Assembly: GCA_038243605.1 (NCBI GenBank)
Contig: JBBSQX010000003.1
Location: forward strand, 124,001-188,000
Source of the DNA: Terrimesophilobacter sp038243605
Lineage (GTDB): Bacteria > Actinomycetota > Actinomycetes > Actinomycetales > Microbacteriaceae
Length of the DNA stretch: 64,000 bases
Direction of reading: 5' to 3'
The position numbers were made by a program, and so were the translations under genes. The notes beneath the pieces are model-generated. The model saw only the letters and a program-made list of their open reading frames with translations. It ran no database searches and was not told the origin of the DNA. Every line of letters begins with the position of its first letter. Within the stretch, counting starts at the first letter, position 1. Of the stretch, positions 1-7,110 are shown in pieces.

Positions 1-1
1 C

Positions 2-1429
2 AACAATTCCCCGATCACCGGTTATACCGTGACGGCAACGAACGCAGAAACGGGAACCGTTTTCGGTACGACTTCGTGCAGTGTCACTAATGGGTGCGAT
101 ATCCCAACTCCGGGGAATGGGCCATCCAGTGCGGTTCGTGTTTCCGTCGTTGCGGTCAACTCTCTAGGCAATTCTGAACCGGTCGATGTGGGCAGTGCGC
201 TCTGGTCGGATGTTCTTCCCAGAGCACCAGAAGGGCTGAGCGTCTCACCAAGTAGCACTGCACCGACAGGCGGCTCGCTTGCCCTTTCGTGGTTGCCCGT
301 TGCCGACCCTGCCCCTGGCTCTGCCGTGATCGGATACACCGTGCGAATTATGGGTCCGAACGTTGATCGGTCTCTACTTATTCCAGCGGGTACGACAACT
401 TTCGATTTCAGCAACACGTCTAAAGAACTTATTCCAGGGGTGGCATATTCGGTTAATATTTATGCGCGAAATAGCGCCCAGATCGAGAGTGAGTCGTCCT
501 GGTTGAGAAATTCACCAGTGTCGGTGACGGCCGTGGGGGTACCGGGGCCGGTAGCGGGGGGCGTCACCGGTGTTGTCATTAACACCCGGGGGGATGTCAG
601 GGTTACCTGGGGGGCCAGTGACCCGCAAGGTGCGCCAGGTATTACCTACACCGTTGGTCGCTTCGACGCGGCGGCTGTTCTTCCCACTAAGTGTCAGGCT
701 CCGACCCCTGGTTCCGGATCGCCTGGTTTTGTTGGCACAACGTGGACAGACACGGGAGTAGCCGATCAACACACTTACCGCTATGTTGTGTACGCGAATA
801 ATGGCTACTACTGCACCCCAACGGCGTCTGGTGAAGTGTTGACGATGAGGCCACCCGGCAAAGCTATTGGCGAGATTTGGCTGCAGCCGAACGGCGGTCA
901 ATACGATGTACGGGTGCGCGACACACTGTCTGTTGACTCGCTCACGACCGCAAAGTTCCAATACGACGTCAACGGCAATAACATCTGGACTGACGTTGTC
1001 GGGGACCAATTTTTGACATCTGCAGCGGATCAGTCGGTGTATGGAAACGCGTTAACGATCCGGTTTAGAGGCTGTCGAGATCTTTCGGAAGCATTTTGTG
1101 GTGAGCCTTCAGATTCCATGACGCGCACACCGTTGAATACTCGGGCGAGTGTTGTCAGTTGCGTGGTCAATGCGAACGTTGTTTCCGGGCCTCCAGTGAA
1201 TGCGGGAGGCTTACCAGTGACCTACACATACTCTTTTGACGTAGGGATGGGGTTCGAGGCGTACACCACAGACAGTATGGTTCCTGTGCCGACAGCTCCA
1301 CTTCTCGCGCCGACAATGGTGCGGGTGAAAGCGACCGTTGATTTTGGGTCCGGGTTACCAGAACACGTCGATCAGCTCTTTACCGATCCAGAATTTGCAG
1401 AATCAGTCTGTACGGAGGCAACACCATGA
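2..1429 (+). CDS. Fibronectin type III-repeat surface protein, C-terminal part (5' end outside window)
   Basis: The reading frame is already open at base 2, so the true start lies upstream; about 475 codons are visible. The product is rich in Gly, Ser, Thr, Val and Pro. It carries beta-strand signatures of FN3 repeats: SPITGYTVTATN at the very start, VIGYTVRIMGP around base 330, YSVNIYARN near 450 and ITYTVGRFD near 640. Several cysteines are scattered through it, and no C-terminal membrane anchor or sortase motif is visible. Its stop overlaps the next ATG by 4 nt, making it the first visible gene of an FN3-MoxR-DUF58-transglutaminase operon. In bifidobacteria, the FN3 protein of the equivalent (PFNA) cluster is surface-exposed. 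Being an extracellular partner of the membrane proteins that follow is inference. Confidence 0.85.
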   Translation, partial: NNSPITGYTVTATNAETGTVFGTTSCSVTNGCDIPTPGNGPSSAVRVSVVAVNSLGNSEPVDVGSALWSDVLPRAPEGLSVSPSSTAPTGGSLALSWLPVADPAPGSAVIGYTVRIMGPNVDRSLLIPAGTTTFDFSNTSKELIPGVAYSVNIYARNSAQIESESSWLRNSPVSVTAVGVPGPVAGGVTGVVINTRGDVRVTWGASDPQGAPGITYTVGRFDAAAVLPTKCQAPTPGSGSPGFVGTTWTDTGVADQHTYRYVVYANNGYYCTPTASGEVLTMRPPGKAIGEIWLQPNGGQYDVRVRDTLSVDSLTTAKFQYDVNGNNIWTDVVGDQFLTSAADQSVYGNALTIRFRGCRDLSEAFCGEPSDSMTRTPLNTRASVVSCVVNANVVSGPPVNAGGLPVTYTYSFDVGMGFEAYTTDSMVPVPTAPLLAPTMVRVKATVDFGSGLPEHVDQLFTDPEFAESVCTEATP

Positions 1430-2442
1430 TTCATACGCCCATCGGCCACGCTCCTTCTTCGGGATCAAGCAGCACCATGACGCCAGAACAGGCAGCGTGG
1501 TTTGCGGAGGTATTCAACAAGCTTGTCGCCGGCGTCGACCAGGTACTTCTTGGCAAAACCTTCGTCATCAAACTGGCATTTACGGCGCTGTTGAGTGAGG
1601 GGCACCTGCTTCTCGAAGATTTTCCTGGAACAGGAAAAACCTCGTTGGCGAGAGCGATGTCGCAAAGCGTGGATGGCACGTCAAGCAGGATTCAATTCAC
1701 GCCAGATCTCCTGCCGGGTGACATCACCGGGGTGAGCATCTACGATCAAACATCCAGGGCGTTTGAGTTCCATAAGGGGCCAGTGTTCGCCAATATCGTG
1801 CTGGCCGATGAGATCAACCGTGCGAGCCCCAAGACACAAGCAGCATTGCTTGAAGTAATGGAAGAGGGCAGGGTGACTGTTGACGGCGTCACGCACTCAG
1901 TAGGCGCGCCTTTCATGGTTATCGCAACTCAGAACCCGATTGAACTGGCGGGAACGTACAGGCTTCCCGAAGCGCAACTCGATCGGTTCGTGATGAAGGC
2001 TTCCATCGGCTATCCAGATCATTCTTCCACCATGCGCATCCTTCAGGGTGCAGGAATAAAGGCTCACGACGTCATTGTTCCCGCTGTGGTTTCCGCTGAG
2101 GTTGTCGTCGAGATGGGGGCGTTGGCGCGTACATCGCATGTCGACCCCTCCATCAATGATTATGTCTCTCGACTCGTGGATGCCACGCGAAACTCTGACG
2201 AAGTAAGACTGGGTGCCAGCGTGCGAGCGGCGCTTGCTCTCGTGCGCACAGCGAAGACTCTCGCTGCCGCGAGCGGCCGGCACTACGTAATCCCAGATGA
2301 TGTGAAAGTGTTAGCCGAGCCAGTGTTGGCCCATCGCCTGGTGCTTGACCCGGAAGCAGAGTTCGAGGGCGTTACCTCCTCAAGCATCATTAGTCAGATT
2401 CTTCTCGAGACGTCACCGCCATCCGATAGGCAGGCCGTGTGA
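1426..2442 (+). CDS. MoxR-family AAA+ ATPase
   Basis: 338 residues, the usual length for MoxR ATPases, which act as chaperone-like remodellers of von Willebrand A/DUF58 partners. Walker A is DFPGTGKT (Lys about residue 71) and Walker B is IVLADEINRA (Asp-Glu about 128-129). Sensor 1 is ATQNPIE and the arginine-finger region is LPEAQLDRF, so all ATPase elements are intact. The start ATG overlaps the stop of the FN3 gene. The DUF58 gene follows with a GTGA overlap, which is the classic MoxR-DUF58 coupling. Cytoplasmic; its target here is probably the DUF58 or transglutaminase-like membrane protein (inference). Confidence 0.95.
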   Translation: MIHTPIGHAPSSGSSSTMTPEQAAWFAEVFNKLVAGVDQVLLGKTFVIKLAFTALLSEGHLLLEDFPGTGKTSLARAMSQSVDGTSSRIQFTPDLLPGDITGVSIYDQTSRAFEFHKGPVFANIVLADEINRASPKTQAALLEVMEEGRVTVDGVTHSVGAPFMVIATQNPIELAGTYRLPEAQLDRFVMKASIGYPDHSSTMRILQGAGIKAHDVIVPAVVSAEVVVEMGALARTSHVDPSINDYVSRLVDATRNSDEVRLGASVRAALALVRTAKTLAAASGRHYVIPDDVKVLAEPVLAHRLVLDPEAEFEGVTSSSIISQILLETSPPSDRQAV

Positions 2443-3857
2443 GCGGAACACCTCCAGAGCAAAAGATCCAGCGGGCTCCCACCCGCAGGAGCTCCTCGTT
2501 GCCGTCGGCGCGATCTGATTCGGTTTCCCTGCTTTCTACTCAGGGTCTGAAGAACGCACGCACTCAGATCATTGGGGATCGCACAGGCCGGCTCGCCGAC
2601 GCGATCGTCGCCATCGTTCAGGTCACTCGCGGGCTTGGAGGGGCATTTCGATCACTGGCACAAAGAGTGTCGTCGGTGGTTTCGCCACTTGGCTGGTCGG
2701 TTTTGGTACTCGTTCCTTTTGCGTTCTGGTTTGGCTATTCGCTTGGTTGGATCGAATTTGTTGTCGTGGGTTGGTCGGGGTTGGTCCTTCTCGTCGTCGC
2801 TGTGGTCTACCTCGTGGGGAGGGGATCATTTACGGTGACGCTCAGCACTGCGCATTCCCGCGTGGTTACGGGAGACCCTGCGATGGGGATCGTCAAAATC
2901 GCGAACCCGCACCGCCGACGTGTGCTCGGAGCCCTCGTGGAAGTTCCTGTGGGGGAGGCGCTGGCCACGGTGACGATGCCGTCGCTCGCGGGGCACGCTG
3001 TCTTCAGCCATGAGTTTGCGGTACCAACGAGACGGCGAGGTGTCGTGAATATTGGGCCAGTGAGAACCATTCGCGCGGATCCGATTGGCCTCGTCCGGCG
3101 CGAGATCATCTGGACAGCACCGCAAGAATTGTATATTCACCCTCGCACGATCAGCGTTCCGAGCACGACAACCGGTTTCATTCGTGATCTCGAAGGAAAC
3201 CCCACTCGGCAGATTTCTGACAGTGATGTGTCGTTTCACGCTCTCCGTGAGTATCTCCCAGGTGATGAGCGGAGGTATATCCATTGGAAGAGCACGGCCC
3301 GCACCGGAACGTACATGGTGCGACAGTTTGAAGAAACTCGCCGAAGCCATCTCATTATTGCTCTCAGCCTCGCGAGGGCAGATTACGCGAACGACGATGA
3401 GTTCGAGCTTGCCGTGAGTGTGGCGGGATCGCTGGGCGTACGTGCCATCCGGGACGCACGTGAAGTGTCGGTGGTCGTTGGCGAACGCACACCCGACTTC
3501 GCCAAACGCAAGGTTTTTGCTGTTTCTCCGCTAAGCACGTTAACGAGAAGCCGCCTTCTCGACGATCTCTCGATCATTGAGCCTGAGGATTCTGCGCTCA
3601 ACGTTCGAGATATCGCGCGGGTCGTCTCCGAACAGGTCGGTGGCATCTCGGTGGCATTTTTGGTCTGTGGATCGGTTCCTACGCCCACCGAGCTCCGGGC
3701 AGCATCCGCATTCTTTCCCCTCGATGTTGAGGTGGTGGCTATCGTCTGTGATCCGGATGTCGTTCCGGGATTTCGACGAGTGCCAGGGCTCAGTGTTCTC
3801 ACCATCGGTTATCTTCGTGATCTACAAAAGTCGATGGCACGATCGGCGGCGGCATGA
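2439..3857 (+). CDS. DUF58 domain membrane protein
   Basis: 472 residues with a GTG start overlapping the MoxR stop. A basic, disordered N-terminus of about 80 residues precedes two adjacent hydrophobic helices (about residues 85-130, WSVLVLVPFAFWFGYSLGW and the VVVGWSGLVLLVVAVVYLV stretch). The DUF58 signature lies near residue 275: YLPGDERRYIHWKSTARTG followed by VRQFEE. The C-terminal half resembles a vWA-like fold of the kind MoxR proteins work on. The gene is coupled on both sides to MoxR and the transglutaminase-like gene. The biochemical function of DUF58 is unknown; a membrane-anchored adaptor for MoxR is the usual proposal. Confidence 0.93.
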   Translation: MSGTPPEQKIQRAPTRRSSSLPSARSDSVSLLSTQGLKNARTQIIGDRTGRLADAIVAIVQVTRGLGGAFRSLAQRVSSVVSPLGWSVLVLVPFAFWFGYSLGWIEFVVVGWSGLVLLVVAVVYLVGRGSFTVTLSTAHSRVVTGDPAMGIVKIANPHRRRVLGALVEVPVGEALATVTMPSLAGHAVFSHEFAVPTRRRGVVNIGPVRTIRADPIGLVRREIIWTAPQELYIHPRTISVPSTTTGFIRDLEGNPTRQISDSDVSFHALREYLPGDERRYIHWKSTARTGTYMVRQFEETRRSHLIIALSLARADYANDDEFELAVSVAGSLGVRAIRDAREVSVVVGERTPDFAKRKVFAVSPLSTLTRSRLLDDLSIIEPEDSALNVRDIARVVSEQVGGISVAFLVCGSVPTPTELRAASAFFPLDVEVVAIVCDPDVVPGFRRVPGLSVLTIGYLRDLQKSMARSAAA

Positions 3858-6211
3858 CTGCACAAGCGCGACGGCGCGGGCGAATTGCAGTTCGAAGCCG
3901 CGGCTTTATCGTCGTGTCCACCATCATGCTCGCGGTGTCCACCGCCATTGCCTCCGCGACTCTGTGGCTGACGTATGGTGACGTTTCGCTCGTCATCATG
4001 ATCTCGGTTACTTTTATCGCAGCTTCGGCCATAGCCATCCTCGGGGCCGTTTTTCGGTGGTCAAGCTTCACCATGCTTGTCACAGTTATTGGCACATATT
4101 TTGCTCTTGGCGTGCCGCTGGCGGTGCCTGGTCTGGCCGTCGGCGGGGTGCTTCCTTCACTTGACGGCGTGAGAGCCCTCGTGGCGGGGTCGGCCACGAG
4201 TTGGAAGCAGTTGGTGACCATCAGCGCCCCCGTTGGTGCCTACGGCAATTTGCTTGTTCCCGCGTTCATTCTCATCCTGGTCACGGTGGTGGTTTCGCTT
4301 TCTGTCGCCCTTCGCACCCGAGTGGGGGAACTCGCTGTGCTTGGGCCCATCGTCGTTTTCGTTGTGGGGATTTTGTTTGGAGCCGATACTGCACTGTTGC
4401 CGTTTGCCGTCTCCTTCGGGTTGACCACAAGTATTCTGTTGTGGCTTATTTGGAGCCGTTGGTACCGTCGGCGCGCGTCGATTCTTTTGATTCCAGAGCA
4501 TGACGTCATGGCGGGGGATCAGCCGGTCGCCAAAGTGGCGGATGGCGGGTTCGTTGGTGCACGTACCCTGTTGAGCGCTGCCGTCATTCTGGCGATCGCC
4601 GGAACTTCGTCATTTGCGGCGATGCGAGTATTTCCGCCAGTGAATGAGCGACTTGTGCTGCGCAACACGATTGCTCAACCGTTCGACGCGAGGAATTACT
4701 CCAGCCCGCTGAGCGGGTTTCGACTGTATGAGCAGGCAGTGAATCAGAGTCGAGCAATTCTCACCGTGTATGGCCTTCCGGAAGGTGCCCGCCTCCGTGT
4801 CGCCACCCTCGATAGCTACAACGGCGTTGTTTATGCCGTTGGGCAGAGCAGTACGAATGGCACGTCGGGGGCCTTCACTAGGGTTCCCGTGAGTGTTGAC
4901 CAATCGGGAATCAAGGGCACGACGGCAAAAGTGACAGTGACCATTGGTCAATATCAGGGAGTGTGGACACCGACGGTTGGCAAGCTCGAGCGCATCGAGT
5001 TTGAGGGAAGGAACGCAAAGAAGCTTCTCGACAATTTTTACTACAACCGCAACATCGATACAGCGGCAGTCGTGGGTGGGCTTTCGACGGGTGACACCTA
5101 TACCCTCACTGCCGTGCTTCCCGCGCAACCAAGCGAGACCTCGTATGCAGAATTGCAGCCGGGAAGTGTCGAGCTTCAGCCGATAGGGGTCGTTCCCGAC
5201 GAGCTCGCCTCAACTCTTGACGGTTACGTTGCCGGAATTCTTGGCCCCGGAAAGCGACTCGTGGCGATGCTTGATGGGTTGCGTCGCGACGGGTATGTCA
5301 GTCATGGCATCGGGGTGAGTGAGCCGGCGAGCAGGTCAGGGCACGCCTCTGATCGGATTACCGAGCTCTTGACGGCGCAGAGAATGGTCGGTGATCAAGA
5401 GCAATACGCTGTCACGGCTGCGCTCATGGCTCGACAACTCGGATTTCCTGCGCGGGTGGTGTTTGGGTTTGACCCACAAGTAAGAAGTACAGCGGGCCCC
5501 ATCAGTGTTACGGGTGGAGACGTTTCTGCGTGGATCGAAGTCAACACGACTCAGTACGGCTGGGTGGCCATCGACCCGACGCCGCCGATCCGACCCATCC
5601 CCGAGGCAGAGCCAAAGGTTCCCGCTGAGGTGGCGAAGCCGCAGTCGCCCGTGCAGCCGCATGTTCCTGGCGCCGCCAACATCGACTCTCAGCTCCCGCC
5701 CAACTCCAGCCAAGATGCGGCGCCATTGGAGAACGACGTGCTTGTGGTGCTTTTGCGTGTTCTTATCGTGCTGGGCTGGATTGTGGTTGTTGGGCTCATT
5801 GCCGTCTCACCATTCGTCACTGTCGCGATTGCCAAATGGCGTCGGCGCAGGCTTCGGAGATTTGCTCCCACGCCACTTCAGCAAATCGAAGGAGGGTGGG
5901 ATGAGTTCGAAGATTCGGTTCTCGACCACGGCTATATGCCAGGGCCAGCTCCCACTCGGTTGGAGGTCGCGCAAGCCGTCGGTGGAACGCAGCCGTTCGT
6001 TCTTGCCGCGGTAGCTGACCGTGCGGTGTTTGGTCCGGGGGAGCCGGATCTGGAGCAAGCCGTTCAACTGTGGACAGCAATCGATGATTTGCGTTACTCG
6101 CTGGACTATGACTTGACTACGTGGCAGAGAATAAAGGTACTTGTTTCACTGCGAAGTCTCGGTAGTTATCGGGTATCAAAGTTCTTCAGACGAGAGGGGG
6201 CTCGGCGATGA
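3854..6211 (+). CDS. Multi-pass membrane protein with degenerate transglutaminase-like domain
   Basis: 785 residues laid out as in TgpA/DUF3488 proteins: about six or seven N-terminal membrane helices (residues 15-215, another near 240), an extracytoplasmic region, a transglutaminase-like core (about 500-580), a proline-rich linker, one more helix (about 630-660) and a cytoplasmic tail. The core is recognisable by ARQLGFPARVVFGF and GWVAIDPTPP. However, the usual GxCxxFA cysteine position reads GDQEQYA (Gln about 515), and the His of the HAW motif reads SAW (Ser about 558). Only Asp about 574 remains. Cysteine-protease or transglutaminase chemistry therefore looks impossible, and a structural or binding role is more likely. 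ATGA overlap with the DUF58 gene upstream and the zinc-ribbon/FHA gene downstream. Confidence 0.92.
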   Translation: MTAQARRRGRIAVRSRGFIVVSTIMLAVSTAIASATLWLTYGDVSLVIMISVTFIAASAIAILGAVFRWSSFTMLVTVIGTYFALGVPLAVPGLAVGGVLPSLDGVRALVAGSATSWKQLVTISAPVGAYGNLLVPAFILILVTVVVSLSVALRTRVGELAVLGPIVVFVVGILFGADTALLPFAVSFGLTTSILLWLIWSRWYRRRASILLIPEHDVMAGDQPVAKVADGGFVGARTLLSAAVILAIAGTSSFAAMRVFPPVNERLVLRNTIAQPFDARNYSSPLSGFRLYEQAVNQSRAILTVYGLPEGARLRVATLDSYNGVVYAVGQSSTNGTSGAFTRVPVSVDQSGIKGTTAKVTVTIGQYQGVWTPTVGKLERIEFEGRNAKKLLDNFYYNRNIDTAAVVGGLSTGDTYTLTAVLPAQPSETSYAELQPGSVELQPIGVVPDELASTLDGYVAGILGPGKRLVAMLDGLRRDGYVSHGIGVSEPASRSGHASDRITELLTAQRMVGDQEQYAVTAALMARQLGFPARVVFGFDPQVRSTAGPISVTGGDVSAWIEVNTTQYGWVAIDPTPPIRPIPEAEPKVPAEVAKPQSPVQPHVPGAANIDSQLPPNSSQDAAPLENDVLVVLLRVLIVLGWIVVVGLIAVSPFVTVAIAKWRRRRLRRFAPTPLQQIEGGWDEFEDSVLDHGYMPGPAPTRLEVAQAVGGTQPFVLAAVADRAVFGPGEPDLEQAVQLWTAIDDLRYSLDYDLTTWQRIKVLVSLRSLGSYRVSKFFRREGARR

Positions 6212-7014
6212 CGTGCAGCCATTGCGCTACGGTTCTGCCCTCGGATGCCTTGTTTTGCGGTGAATGTGGGCGTGCAGTGACGCACACAACCCCGCGCAGC
6301 GTGCTGGCGGGGCTCCCTCCCCTTTCATCGCCGGTTCCGCCGCCGGAACCGTGGATGAATGCGTCAGCGGCGGGAATGTGCGAGCAGTGCGGGTTACCGG
6401 TCACACCCGATGACATTTTTTGTGGTGAGTGTGGTTTTGTGGTCGGGCTCGCGGCGCCTGCGAGAACGTCATCGACTGACACAAATGTGATCGACAGGCT
6501 GGAGAAGGTTAGCGTCGACGAACTCATGGGACCCGGTAGTGACAGCGAGAACCGTGCTCTACCGATGCGTGATCCTGAGCTGATACCAGAGTTAATTCCT
6601 GAACTTAAGGGCGAGCCAAAGCCCGAACCGATGCCTGAAGAGGACATCGATGTCGAATCAACTCGTATCGCGTCACATCCGCTGGTTGGCACACGTTTTG
6701 TGTTGCAGTTCAGTACCGGGGAGTCGTTCACTGTCTACGGTTCTGGTCTCGTTGGTCGGAGCCCTAAGCCCGAACCCAGCGAGTTTTTTGACCAAATGAT
6801 ACGCATAGTCGATGCGAGCAGGTCGGTGTCAAAAACGCACATAGAGTTCGGGCAGGAGGGCGGAAGCTTCTGGGTAAAAGATCGTTTTTCGGGCAACGGA
6901 ACAATTGTCCGCGAGCCAGAATCTCCGCCAGTGCGTTGTCACCCTGAGCGTCGGTACCGCCTGGTGCGCGGGTCTCGAGTTGACCTCGGTGAGCAATTCT
7001 TCATCGTGAGCTAG
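6208..7014 (+). CDS. Double zinc-ribbon protein with C-terminal FHA domain
   Basis: 268 residues. The N-terminus has two zinc ribbons: CSHC...CGEC at residues 3-21, and CEQC...CGEC around 56-75. An acidic, proline/glutamate-rich linker follows. From about residue 155 there is an FHA domain with the phosphothreonine-binding elements in place: GLVGRS, then SVSKTHIEF, then GNGT. FHA domains dock phosphothreonine proteins made by Ser/Thr kinases, but no kinase or phosphatase gene is visible in this window, so one may lie upstream. It is translationally coupled to the transglutaminase-like gene. Probably the soluble phospho-sensing subunit of this membrane cluster (inference). EssC of type VII secretion carries FHA domains fused to its ATPase; here they are on a separate protein. 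Confidence 0.9.
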   Translation: MTCSHCATVLPSDALFCGECGRAVTHTTPRSVLAGLPPLSSPVPPPEPWMNASAAGMCEQCGLPVTPDDIFCGECGFVVGLAAPARTSSTDTNVIDRLEKVSVDELMGPGSDSENRALPMRDPELIPELIPELKGEPKPEPMPEEDIDVESTRIASHPLVGTRFVLQFSTGESFTVYGSGLVGRSPKPEPSEFFDQMIRIVDASRSVSKTHIEFGQEGGSFWVKDRFSGNGTIVREPESPPVRCHPERRYRLVRGSRVDLGEQFFIVS

Positions 7015-7110
7015 AGGCATCCTCTCCCTCACCGACGCGCACTTCGGTGATCTCCACCGAATGCCTGTCACGGGAAGACCGACTCTTCAGAACACTGGTG
7101 TTGTTGTCTT

